Assembly (NCBI GenBank): GCA_012274175.1
Contig: JAAOZZ010000252.1
Coordinates: 1 to 13,280 of the forward strand
Reading direction: 5' to 3'
Length of the DNA stretch: 13,280 nt
Origin: Betaproteobacteria bacterium
GTDB taxonomy: Bacteria; Pseudomonadota; Gammaproteobacteria; Burkholderiales; Usitatibacteraceae
Of this stretch, positions 7,149 to 13,280 are shown piece by piece. Under the pieces are notes generated by a model. It did no database searches. It saw only the letters and a program-made list of their open reading frames with translations, and was not told where the DNA came from. A program made the position numbers and the translations under genes. The stretch's first letter is position 1; each line of letters starts with the position of its first letter.

Positions 7149-8057
7149 ATGCGCTTCACCATCTTCCAGGACAGCAGGATCGGCGACCGCAAGGGCAACG
7201 AGGACCGCGTCGGCTACTCGTACAGCCGCGACGTGCTGCTGATGGTGATCGCCGACGGCATGGGCGGGCACATGCAGGGCGAGGTGGCCGCGGAGATCGC
7301 GGTATCCGAGATCACCCGGCGCTTCCAGCAGGAGGCGCGCAATCGCCTGAAGCGCCCGTTCGACTTCCTCGTCTCGGCGATCCAGTCGGCGCACCGCGCG
7401 ATCGTCTCCCACGCGGTCGCGCAGAACCTGCTCGAGTGTCCGCGCACCACCTGTGTCGCGTGCCTCGTGCAGGGCGGGCGCGCGTTCTGGGCCCACGCCG
7501 GGGACTCGCGCCTGTACGTGATCCGCCGCGGCGAGCTCGTGGCCTTCACCCAGGACCATTCCCGGGTGCAGCAGATGATCGACGCGGGCGAAATCACCGC
7601 CGAGGCGGCCACGCGCCATCCCGACCGCAACAAGATCTACAGCTGCCTGGGCGGCGTCGTGCCGCCGATGATCGACACCGGTCGCGACTTCGCCCTCGAG
7701 GTGGGCGACACGATCATGCTGTCCACCGACGGGTTCTGGGCCCAGATCCCCGCGGTGCTCCTGGGCAACATGCTGCGCAAGCAGACGGTGGTGGCCGTGA
7801 TGCCGGGACTGCTCGCCGAGGCCGAGCGCCGGGCGCAGGGCGAATCGGACAACCTGACCGTGGTGGCGATGACCTGGGAGAACCAAGACGACCCGAACGT
7901 GGCCGACACCGAGAGCATGGACGACGAGCAGTTCGCGACCTCCACCAACACCACGCAGCAGCTGGGCACCGACGTGCCCGCCGACGACGTGACCGATGAG
8001 GACATCGAGCGCGCCATCGCCGAGATCCAGAACGCGATCAAGAAGGTTCCCCGCTGA
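7149..8057 (+). CDS. PP2C-family Ser/Thr protein phosphatase
   Basis: 302-residue metal-dependent PP2C (PPM) phosphatase that should remove phosphates placed by the adjacent kinase. Motifs in order: NED (17-19), ADGMGGH (35-41, metal Asp and Gly), AHAGDSRLY (115-123), QDHSRV (135-140), STDGFW (192-197) and GESDNLTVV (231-239), together the complete set of metal-binding Asp motifs. After about residue 246 there is a ~55-residue acidic, Thr/Asp-rich tail ending in a short helix ([20 protein letters not shown]). This lies outside the catalytic domain and may be a docking or phosphorylation tail. The ATG lies 8 bp after the kinase stop and the TGA overlaps the rph ATG by one base (TGATG), so the three genes form one transcript. 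Confidence 0.95.
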   Translation: MRFTIFQDSRIGDRKGNEDRVGYSYSRDVLLMVIADGMGGHMQGEVAAEIAVSEITRRFQQEARNRLKRPFDFLVSAIQSAHRAIVSHAVAQNLLECPRTTCVACLVQGGRAFWAHAGDSRLYVIRRGELVAFTQDHSRVQQMIDAGEITAEAATRHPDRNKIYSCLGGVVPPMIDTGRDFALEVGDTIMLSTDGFWAQIPAVLLGNMLRKQTVVAVMPGLLAEAERRAQGESDNLTVVAMTWENQDDPNVADTESMDDEQFATSTNTTQQLGTDVPADDVTDEDIERAIAEIQNAIKKVPR

Positions 8058-8779
8058 TGGCCCGCGCCCTCGATCGCGCGCCCGACGCGCTGCGGCCCGT
8101 GCGTTTCCACCGCGGCTACACCCGGCACGCCGAGGGCTCGGTGCTGGTGGAGATGGGCGAAACACGCGTGCTGTGCACCGCGAGCGTCGAGGAAAAGGTG
8201 CCGGGCTTCCTCAAGGGCAAGGGCAGCGGCTGGGTCACGGCGGAATACGGCATGCTGCCGCGCGCGACCCACACTCGCGGTTCCCGTGAAGCGGCCGTGG
8301 GCAAGCAATCGGGGCGCACCCAGGAGATCCAGCGCCTCATCGGCAGGAGCCTGCGCGCGGTGACCGACCTCACCGCCCTGGGCGAGCGCCAGGTCACCAT
8401 CGACTGCGACGTGCTGCAGGCCGACGGGGGCACGCGCTGCGCTTCCATCACCGGGGCGATGGTGGCCCTGGCCGATGCCATTGCCGGGCTGCGCGCGCGC
8501 GGTGTCCTTGCCGCCGATCCGATGCGGGATTTCGTGGCCGCGGTCTCCGTGGGCATCGTCGACGGCCGGGCGCTGCTCGACCTCGACTACGGGGAGGATT
8601 CGGCGTGCGGCACCGACATGAACGTCGTGATGACGGGCGCGGGCCATTTCGTCGAGGTGCAGGGAACCGCCGAGGGCGCGCCCTTCACGCGCGAGGAGAT
8701 GTCGGGGCTCCTCGACCTCGCTTCGCTCGGCATCGCGCGGCTCGTCGCGCTCCAGCGCGCCGCGCTCGCACCGGGCTGA
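8057..8779 (+). CDS. rph: ribonuclease PH
   Basis: RNase PH is a phosphorolytic 3'-5' exoribonuclease that trims tRNA precursors at the 3' end, acting as a hexamer of dimers. The 240-residue product is of normal length and intact. Diagnostic segments: [20 protein letters not shown] (24-43), [12 protein letters not shown] (58-69), the phosphate-binding [16 protein letters not shown] (86-101), [18 protein letters not shown] (117-134) and [17 protein letters not shown] (175-191), which holds the catalytic Asp residues. The start overlaps the phosphatase stop; AAGG at about 8043-8046 serves as Shine-Dalgarno. E. coli K-12 carries a frameshifted rph; no such lesion is seen here. Confidence 0.97.
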   Translation: MARALDRAPDALRPVRFHRGYTRHAEGSVLVEMGETRVLCTASVEEKVPGFLKGKGSGWVTAEYGMLPRATHTRGSREAAVGKQSGRTQEIQRLIGRSLRAVTDLTALGERQVTIDCDVLQADGGTRCASITGAMVALADAIAGLRARGVLAADPMRDFVAAVSVGIVDGRALLDLDYGEDSACGTDMNVVMTGAGHFVEVQGTAEGAPFTREEMSGLLDLASLGIARLVALQRAALAPG

Positions 8780-8796
8780 AGCACAAGCCGAAGCAA

Positions 8797-8864
8797 AGCG
8801 GAAACACAGAGAGCACAGAGAAGCACGGAGAACACGGAGAAAGCCCTTCCTCTGTGTTTCCGCT
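8797..8864. repeat. palindromic CACRGAG repeat element between rph and rdgB
   Basis: A perfect 15-bp inverted repeat (8797-8811 and 8850-8864, arm AGCGGAAACACAGAG) flanks a 38-base loop. Four direct copies of CACAGAG/CACGGAG start at 8805, 8814, 8824 and 8833, with 9-10 bp period. The composition is purine-rich and far less GC-rich than the neighbouring genes. It resembles dispersed intergenic CACAGAG/CACGGAG-type repeats that I recall from several bacterial genomes, often misread as peptides such as TEKHGEHGE. It lies in an otherwise gapless operon, 17 bp after the rph stop and 10 bp before the rdgB ATG. In RNA it would form a stable stem-loop. Confidence 0.75.
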
Positions 8865-8874
8865 CGAGTCCTTC

Positions 8875-9483
8875 ATGAACAAAGTGATCATCGCGTCGAA
8901 CAACCCGGGCAAGCTGCGCGAGCTGGGCGCGCTGCTCGCACCGCTCGGCATCGAGGCGATCGCGCAATCGAGCCTCGGCGTGGGCGAGGCCGAGGAGCCC
9001 TACGAGACTTTCCTCGAGAACGCACTCGCCAAGGCGCGGCACGCCAGCCGAGCCACGGGGCTTGCCGCCCTCGCCGACGATTCGGGGCTGTGCGTGGCGG
9101 CGCTGGGAGGCGCACCCGGCGTGCACTCGGCGTACTACGCGGGACGCGAGGGCGATCGCGCGCAACGGGACGCCCGCAACAACGCGAAGCTTGTCCAAGC
9201 CCTGCGCGGAGCATCGGACCGCTCGGCGTTCTATTACTGCGTGCTGGTGCTGGTGCGATCGGCCGGCGATCCGACTCCCCTCGTGGCCGATGGAACCTGG
9301 CGCGGCGAGATCGTGGCCACGCCGTGCGGGGGGGGCGGATTCGGCTACGACCCCCATTTCCTGCTGCCCGACGGGCGCACCGCCGCCCAGCTCGCGGGCG
9401 ACGAGAAGAACCGCGCGAGCCACCGCGGCCAGGCGCTGTCCGCGCTCGCCTCGCGCCTCGCCGCGCAACGCGGCCTGCCATGA
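8875..9483 (+). CDS. rdgB: RdgB/HAM1 non-canonical purine NTP pyrophosphatase
   Basis: Hydrolyses dITP, XTP and ITP to monophosphates and PPi, keeping deaminated purines out of DNA and RNA. The 202-residue product has the full family pattern: ASNNPGKLRE (7-16), ETFLENALAKA (44-54, catalytic Glu/Asn region), ADDSGL (67-72, catalytic Asp), GGGGFGYDPHF (152-162), and KNRASHRGQAL (178-188). ATG 8875 is chosen because MNKVIIASNN is the standard N-terminus; the frame is open further upstream only because the repeat element lacks stops. No clear Shine-Dalgarno precedes this ATG, since the palindromic element ends 10 bases upstream. The stop overlaps the hemW ATG (ATGA), so hemW is probably coupled to it. 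Confidence 0.96.
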   Translation: MNKVIIASNNPGKLRELGALLAPLGIEAIAQSSLGVGEAEEPYETFLENALAKARHASRATGLAALADDSGLCVAALGGAPGVHSAYYAGREGDRAQRDARNNAKLVQALRGASDRSAFYYCVLVLVRSAGDPTPLVADGTWRGEIVATPCGGGGFGYDPHFLLPDGRTAAQLAGDEKNRASHRGQALSALASRLAAQRGLP

Positions 9484-10736
9484 GTCCCGCGCAAACCGCC
9501 TCCTCGCCGCTCGCGGACTTCACCCGCGTGCGCCTCACGGAGCTTCCGCCGCTCTCGCTCTACGTCCACATCCCGTGGTGCCTGCGCAAGTGCCCCTATT
9601 GCGACTTCAATTCCCACGAGAAGCGCGGCGAGATCCCCGAGGACGATTACGTGGCGGCGCTGGTGGCGGACCTCGAGGCGAGCCTGCCCGCCGTGTGGGG
9701 CCGACGCATCCGCACGATCTTCCTGGGCGGCGGCACGCCCAGCCTCTTCACCCCCGCCGCGATCGAGCGCCTCGTCACCGCGATCCGCACCCGGCTTCCC
9801 GTCGATCCCGACGCGGAGATCACGATGGAGGCCAACCCCGGCACTTTCGAGGCGGGGCGCTTCCGCGGGTATCGCGCCGCGGGCATCACGCGCCTTTCCG
9901 TGGGCGTGCAGAGCTTCGACGACGGCAAGCTCGCGGCGCTGGGGCGCGTGCATGGCGCTGCCGAGGCGAGGAGGGCGCTTGCCACCGCGCTCGAGGTCTT
10001 CGATACCGTGAACGCGGACCTCATGTACGCGCTGCCGGACCAGTCCCTCGGGCAGGCCCTGGCCGACGTGCGCGAAGCGATAGCCTCGGGCGTTCCCCAC
10101 GTGTCCGCCTATCACCTCACCCTCGAGCCCGACACGCACTTCCACCGCTTCCCGCCGAAGCTCCCCGACGACGATCTCGCCGCCGACATGCAGGAAGCGA
10201 TCGAAGCGGAGCTCGGGGCCTCGGGCTACGGGCACTACGAAACGTCGGCGTTCGCGCGCGCCGGCCATCGCGCGCGCCACAACCTCAACTACTGGACGTT
10301 CGGCGATTACCTGGGGCTCGGAGCCGGGGCCCACGGGAAGGTGTCGTCGCGCGACCGGATCGTGCGCGAATCGCGCATCCGCAATCCCCAGGCGTACATG
10401 CGTGCCGCCATGGAAGGGAGCGCGATCCTCGAGTCGCGCGAGGTCGCCGCGCCCGAGCTGCCGTTCGAGTTCATGCTGAACGCGCTGCGCCTCGTCGAGG
10501 GCTTCCCCGTGGAGCTCTTCGCGCAGCGCACGGGACTTGCGATCACCGCCGTGGAACGGGAGCTGGCTGGCGCGGAAGCGGCGGGACTCATCGAGCGCGA
10601 CCACGTGACGATCCGGCCCACGCCCAAGGGCCAGCGATTCCTCAACGACCTCCTGGAGCCCTTCCTGCCGGCCCGTGGCACTGTCGCGCCGCTGCGGGAA
10701 ATCAGTATTTCCCGGCCGGGTACGTCCCGTTCCTGA
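9480..10736 (+). CDS. hemW: radical SAM heme chaperone HemW
   Basis: 418-residue HemW, a radical SAM protein that binds heme and an Fe-S cluster and is implicated in heme delivery to respiratory proteins. The cluster motif CLRKCPYCDF gives C34, C38 and C41; it lacks the fourth Cys of the HemN CxxxCxxCxC pattern, separating it from coproporphyrinogen dehydrogenase. GGGTPS (83-88), MEANPGTF, VGVQSFDD and HNLNYWTFGDYLGLGAGAHG follow as expected. The conserved region ends near RFLNDLLEPFLP. The remaining ~20 residues (ARGTVAPLREISISRPGTSRS) appear non-conserved and read into the opposite-strand fecR-like gene for 35 bp. The ATG overlaps the rdgB stop. A heme chaperone near a heme-rich oxidase operon is suggestive, but this position beside rdgB is common without cyd. 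Confidence 0.95.
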   Translation: MSPAQTASSPLADFTRVRLTELPPLSLYVHIPWCLRKCPYCDFNSHEKRGEIPEDDYVAALVADLEASLPAVWGRRIRTIFLGGGTPSLFTPAAIERLVTAIRTRLPVDPDAEITMEANPGTFEAGRFRGYRAAGITRLSVGVQSFDDGKLAALGRVHGAAEARRALATALEVFDTVNADLMYALPDQSLGQALADVREAIASGVPHVSAYHLTLEPDTHFHRFPPKLPDDDLAADMQEAIEAELGASGYGHYETSAFARAGHRARHNLNYWTFGDYLGLGAGAHGKVSSRDRIVRESRIRNPQAYMRAAMEGSAILESREVAAPELPFEFMLNALRLVEGFPVELFAQRTGLAITAVERELAGAEAAGLIERDHVTIRPTPKGQRFLNDLLEPFLPARGTVAPLREISISRPGTSRS

Positions 10737-11382
10737 CGAACGGGGGCTCGCGGCCCACGAGGGCCTCGAGCATGATGAGCTCCGCGTCGGAATGGTTGCG
10801 GAATTTGCCGGGATCCGCCCGCATGATGCCCGCGCCCTCGCTTAGCAGCAGCGGCTGCTCGTGGTGCGTGGTCTTCACGAGCTTGTCCTCCATGCCCGGG
10901 CCCTCGACCAGAGCTTCCCCGTAGCACAGGCAGAAATAGACGCTGTCGCTTTCCACCTCCAAGTAGCAGCCCGTTCCCCGGATCCCGATGGTCGCGTACG
11001 CCGCGGTGATGGCCACGGGCTTCTTCGAGAATACCGAGAGCACCTTGCCCGTGGAGACGAGCAAGCCCGCGAGCACGCCCGCCTTCTCGCGCGTGACGAT
11101 CACCGTATCGGAGCGCATGAGGAACGCGTCCTGGCCCACCACGATCACCGCCTGGCTGCCGGGCCCCGTGGCCACGCGCTGGCCGAGCCCCACGGGCGTG
11201 CCCACCCTGGCGGGCTTGCCGTCGACGGTGGCGGTTCCATCGAGGCGGTTCACGCCCGGCACGGTCCCCAGGTCTCCCTTGGCGAGCGCCCGGGACATCC
11301 ACGCGCCGAGGCCCCCGGCGCCCACGGACCCACCCGCGGCGATCATGCGCAGCAGCCTGCGGCGAGCGCCCCGGGAGCTCAT
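10702..11382 (-). CDS. FecR-domain exported protein with Tat-like signal
   Basis: 226-residue protein with a FecR-type beta-rich domain in the middle (about residues 45-150: RLDGTATVDGKPARVGTPVG, DAFLMRSDTVIVT, GKVLSVFSKKPVAITAAYATIGIRGTG). This arrangement is that of stand-alone periplasmic FecR-domain proteins rather than of an anti-sigma regulator: no sigma factor or TonB receptor gene is adjacent. The N-terminus ARRRLLRMIAAGGSVGAGGL resembles a twin-arginine signal, with a possible ALA-KG cleavage near residue 35. The C-terminus ends PFVRNGTYPAGKY. It starts 3 bp after the trmB stop and so is cotranscribed with it. Its 3' end overlaps hemW by 35 bp tail to tail. The partner and function are unknown. 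Confidence 0.8.
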   Translation of the reverse strand: MSSRGARRRLLRMIAAGGSVGAGGLGAWMSRALAKGDLGTVPGVNRLDGTATVDGKPARVGTPVGLGQRVATGPGSQAVIVVGQDAFLMRSDTVIVTREKAGVLAGLLVSTGKVLSVFSKKPVAITAAYATIGIRGTGCYLEVESDSVYFCLCYGEALVEGPGMEDKLVKTTHHEQPLLLSEGAGIMRADPGKFRNHSDAELIMLEALVGREPPFVRNGTYPAGKY

Positions 11383-11385
11383 CGC

Positions 11386-12069
11386 TCAGCCCCGCACGAA
11401 GACGAGGTCCCAGACGCCGTGGCCCAGGCGGCGGCCGCGGCGCTCGAACTTGGTCTCGGGGCGCGCCGGGGGGCGGGGCGCGAAGCCCTCGGCGGTATTG
11501 CGCAGGATCGGGACCTCCGAAAGCACGGCGAGCACATGTTCGGCATAGTCCTGCCAATCGGTGGCCACGTGCAAGTGGCCGCCGGGAGCGAGGCGGGAGG
11601 CGGCGAGCGCGGCGAAACCGGGCTGCAGCAGCCGGCGCTTGTGGTGGCGCTTCTTCGGCCACGGATCCGGAAAAAACACGTGGATCGCGGCGAGCGAACC
11701 CTCGGGCACCATGTCGCGCATCACCTCGACCGCGTCGTGGGTCACGACGCGCACGTTCGCGATGCCTTCGGCGTCGAGGCGCTTCAGGAGGCTGCCCACG
11801 CCCGGAGCGTGGACCTCGATCGCGAGGTAGTCGGTGCCCGGGTTCTCCGCGGCGATGCGCGCGGTGGTTTCGCCCATGCCGGAGCCGATCTCGGCCACCA
11901 CCGGCGCCTCGCGCCCGAAGACGGCGGCGAAATCGAGCGGCGCGGGCCGGTAGGCCACGCCCAGGCGCGGCATGAGGTCGGCATAGGCGCGCTGCTGGGC
12001 CGGGGAGAACCTTCCCTGGCGCAACACGTAGCTTCGGATGGGTGGATGGGTCACGAGGGATGGGGGCAT
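11386..12069 (-). CDS. trmB: tRNA (guanine-N7)-methyltransferase
   Basis: SAM-dependent enzyme making m7G at position 46 of tRNA variable loops. The 227-residue product has the SAM motif EIGSGMGE (60-67), AIEVHAPG (83-90), the signature [16 protein letters not shown] (122-137) and the C-terminal [17 protein letters not shown] (206-222). Start ATG 12069 is preferred over the longer open frame to 12174, because residues before it are Pro-rich noise and would overlap the promoter of the divergent barrel gene. No Shine-Dalgarno precedes it, but a TATAAT lies 14-19 bases upstream, so the mRNA may be almost leaderless. It is followed at 3 bp by the fecR-like gene. thiG lies beyond the barrel gene in the same direction, consistent with an ancestral thiG-trmB order. 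Confidence 0.96.
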   Translation of the reverse strand: MPPSLVTHPPIRSYVLRQGRFSPAQQRAYADLMPRLGVAYRPAPLDFAAVFGREAPVVAEIGSGMGETTARIAAENPGTDYLAIEVHAPGVGSLLKRLDAEGIANVRVVTHDAVEVMRDMVPEGSLAAIHVFFPDPWPKKRHHKRRLLQPGFAALAASRLAPGGHLHVATDWQDYAEHVLAVLSEVPILRNTAEGFAPRPPARPETKFERRGRRLGHGVWDLVFVRG

Positions 12070-12082
12070 GGCAGAGGCGGCG

Positions 12083-12088
12083 ATTATA
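12083..12088 (-). promoter_or_regulatory. perfect -10 box for trmB
   Basis: Read on the minus strand this is TATAAT, a perfect -10 hexamer in GC-rich surroundings. It would place the transcript start near 12076, about 7 bases before the trmB ATG. A -35 is weak (CTGTCA with 15-bp spacing). The absence of a Shine-Dalgarno before trmB fits near-leaderless translation. Confidence 0.45.
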
Positions 12089-12102
12089 GGCGAGGGCCTC
12101 GA

Positions 12103-12131
12103 TTGACAGGGCGGGGGACGCGGCCTAAATT
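12103..12131 (+). promoter_or_regulatory. sigma70-type promoter for outer-membrane barrel gene
   Basis: A perfect TTGACA -35 (12103-12108), 17-bp spacer and TAAATT -10 (12126-12131, 4 of 6) point to the gene at 12155. Transcription would start near 12138, giving a very short leader containing the GGGGGGAAG ribosome-binding purine run (12137-12145). It is back to back with the trmB -10 box. Confidence 0.55.
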
Positions 12132-12154
12132 GCCCTGGGGGGAAGTCGAAAACA

Positions 12155-12769
12155 ATGCAACTCGCGCCTATCACGCGCCGATCGAATCTCGCGCCAAGCC
12201 TCGTTGCCCTGGGCTGCGCGCTGCTCGCGCCGGCATGCTTCGCCGCCGATTACCTCGGCATGCTCAAGCCCCCGAGCTCGGGCCTGGGGGTTTCCACGAT
12301 GTTGTACTCCTTCGCATCGCTGCCGGGGAACGCATCGGTGCCGGACAACGGCTTCGGCCTCAAGCTGGGGTACAAGTACTCGCGCTATCTCGCCGTCGAA
12401 GGCGAGTTCAACGATTCCGGCCGCATGGCTCCCCTTCCTTTTGCCTCACCGTACTCCGCGTCCCAGTTCCGGGCGAGCGGCTTCGGAGTCGACACGATCG
12501 CCACCCTGCCGGTGTGGCATTTCTCGTTCTACGGGCGGCTGGGGGCCTACCACGGCGACCCGCGCAATCCGTTCTCGACCTACACCGTCTCGCTGCTGGG
12601 AGACGGCGCCGCGCACACGCGGCTGCGCTACGGCCTCGGGATGCGCTACAACATCACCGACGCGCTGGGCATCCGCGCGGAGGTGGAGCGCTATACGCCC
12701 CTGGGCACGCCGCTCACGGGCGACCCCGAGGGCGACCTCTTCTCGGTCGGGGTGAGCTGGCGGTTCTGA
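12155..12769 (+). CDS. small outer-membrane beta-barrel protein
   Basis: 204-residue predicted outer-membrane protein. Residues 1-31 form a Sec signal peptide (basic TRRSNL, then [16 protein letters not shown], with cleavage before ADY). The mature part has alternating amphipathic strands ending in aromatic residues: [53 protein letters not shown] and the last strand [10 protein letters not shown]. The terminal Phe is the usual barrel-assembly signal. Size and pattern suit an 8-stranded OmpA/OmpX/OmpW-like barrel without periplasmic domain. Start ATG 12155 has a GGGGGGAAG run about 9 bases upstream and a good promoter. It stands alone on the plus strand between trmB and thiG. Its ligand, if any, cannot be told. 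Confidence 0.8.
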   Translation: MQLAPITRRSNLAPSLVALGCALLAPACFAADYLGMLKPPSSGLGVSTMLYSFASLPGNASVPDNGFGLKLGYKYSRYLAVEGEFNDSGRMAPLPFASPYSASQFRASGFGVDTIATLPVWHFSFYGRLGAYHGDPRNPFSTYTVSLLGDGAAHTRLRYGLGMRYNITDALGIRAEVERYTPLGTPLTGDPEGDLFSVGVSWRF

Positions 12770-12773
12770 CGGA

Positions 12774-12805
12774 CCCTCTCCCCAACCCTCTCCCAAGGGA
12801 GAGGG
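12774..12805. repeat. CCCTCTCCC direct/inverted repeat (REP-like hairpin)
   Basis: CCCTCTCCCC (12774-12783) is repeated directly at 12786-12794 and then inverted as GGGAGAGGG at 12797-12805. The inner pair can form a hairpin of 8 bp with a CAAG loop. The motif resembles CCCTCTCCC/GGGAGAGGG palindromes that I recall as scattered between genes in many GC-rich proteobacteria. It lies between the stop codons of the convergent barrel and thiG genes and may end transcripts from both sides, although no T-run follows. Confidence 0.6.
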
Positions 12806-12841
12806 AGCGAACGGGGGACGGGGCTTCGCGAAATTGAACGC

Positions 12842-13280
12842 TTATTGGATCAGGCCCGATGCGGGTGAGCTGGGGCTCGCCTCGTAGGGCTTCTTCGCCA
12901 TGCGTCCCGCGAGGAAGGCCTCCCGGCCCGCTTCCACCGCGAGCCTCATCGCTCCGGCCATGCGCACCGGCTCGCGCGCCTTGGCGATGGCTGTGTTCAT
13001 GAGCACGCCGTCGCAGCCCAGTTCCATGGCGATCGCGGCGTCCGACGCGGTACCGATCCCCGCGTCCACCAGCACCGGCACCTTCGCGCGATCGATGATG
13101 ATCTGCAGGTTCCACGGGTTGAGAATCCCCATGCCCGAGCCGATGAGCGATGCGAGGGGCATCACCGCCACGCACCCCAGATCCTCGAGCTGCCTCGCCA
13201 TGATGGGGTCGTCGCTGCAGTAGGCCATCACCTGGAAGCCCTCGGCCACGAGGATCTTCGCCGCCGCGAGCGTCTCGGGC
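12842..13280 (-). CDS. thiG: thiazole synthase ThiG, 5' part outside window
   Basis: ThiG builds the thiazole phosphate ring of thiamin from deoxyxylulose 5-phosphate, dehydroglycine and ThiS thiocarboxylate. The C-terminal ~145 residues are seen, entering in frame with [20 protein letters not shown]. Diagnostic are the [16 protein letters not shown] phosphate-binding stretch, [48 protein letters not shown] and the terminal [25 protein letters not shown]. The N-terminal part with the Schiff-base Lys lies beyond the window. The internal ATG near 13249 is not the start, because homology continues upstream of it. The stop is TAA at 12844-12842. Presumably thiS precedes it outside the window. Confidence 0.96.
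   Translation of the reverse strand, partial: PETLAAAKILVAEGFQVMAYCSDDPIMARQLEDLGCVAVMPLASLIGSGMGILNPWNLQIIIDRAKVPVLVDAGIGTASDAAIAMELGCDGVLMNTAIAKAREPVRMAGAMRLAVEAGREAFLAGRMAKKPYEASPSSPASGLIQ

Noticed and set aside
7137..8165. Minus-strand open frame opposite the PP2C gene
   Set aside because: It is antisense to all PP2C catalytic motifs and shows no family resemblance.
8805..8839. CRISPR-like array from the evenly spaced CACRGAG units
   Set aside because: Units are 7 bases with 2-3 base gaps, far too short for CRISPR repeats and spacers, and no cas gene is present.
8605..8874. Upstream extension of rdgB through the repeat (KHGEHGE-like peptide)
   Set aside because: It reads out of frame through rph and then the CACRGAG repeat; RdgB homology starts exactly at the ATG at 8875.
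9480..10736. Coproporphyrinogen dehydrogenase HemN
   Set aside because: The cluster motif has three cysteines followed by CDF, and the HNLNYW pattern and operon context fit HemW instead.
12070..12174. A 35-residue N-terminal extension of TrmB
   Set aside because: The residues are Pro/Ser-rich and unlike the family, and they overlap the divergent promoter and start codon of the barrel gene.

Overview
The window is dense, very GC-rich bacterial DNA. Judged by gene content and order it looks like a betaproteobacterium, but species or genus cannot be named from sequence alone. The main evidence is the run yicC, Ser/Thr kinase, PP2C phosphatase, rph, rdgB, hemW with gmk just beyond yicC, plus thiG close to trmB; I recall both as typical betaproteobacterial neighbourhoods. 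No rRNA, tRNA, CRISPR array, transposase or phage gene was seen.

Layout. (1) 1-503, minus: guanylate kinase gmk, cut by the window start; its last ~37 bases are strikingly AT-rich. (2) 707-5208, plus: a compact six-gene cytochrome bd operon, cydP-cydA-cydB-cydX-ybgE followed by an SQR/NDH-2-like flavoprotein. Four-base GTGA overlaps join cydP/cydA, cydX/ybgE and ybgE/flavoprotein, and five of the six genes start with GTG. An FNR/ANR-like half-perfect palindrome lies just upstream. The block sits between gmk and yicC. (3) 5233-6099, minus: yicC, convergent with the flavoprotein gene. (4) 6202-10736, plus: a soluble Ser/Thr protein kinase, a PP2C phosphatase, rph, rdgB and hemW, nearly gapless except for a 68-bp palindromic CACRGAG repeat element between rph and rdgB. 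(5) 10702-12069, minus: trmB then a FecR-domain exported protein; the fecR-like gene overlaps the 3' end of hemW tail to tail by 35 bp. (6) 12155-12769, plus: a small outer-membrane beta-barrel protein with its own good sigma70-type promoter. (7) 12842-13280, minus: the C-terminal part of thiG, cut by the window end; a CCCTCTCCC inverted repeat separates it from the barrel gene.

How the genes work together. The cyd block encodes a quinol-oxidising, oxygen-reducing terminal oxidase with its small subunits. It carries a co-translated FAD enzyme that could feed the quinone pool, so the operon looks like a quinone-in/quinol-out module. YicC and RNase PH act on RNA, RdgB cleans the nucleotide pool, TrmB modifies tRNA, HemW handles heme and ThiG makes the thiamin thiazole: a housekeeping neighbourhood. 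The kinase-phosphatase pair is a probable reversible phosphorylation switch with unknown targets.

The most interesting items are the flavoprotein lacking the middle catalytic cysteine of classical SQR, the palindromic element in the rph-rdgB junction, the kinase/phosphatase pair, the hemW/fecR tail overlap and the abrupt codon-use change at the gmk end. I did not find a clearly new multi-gene system; the operon-encoded flavoprotein is the best candidate for undescribed biology.
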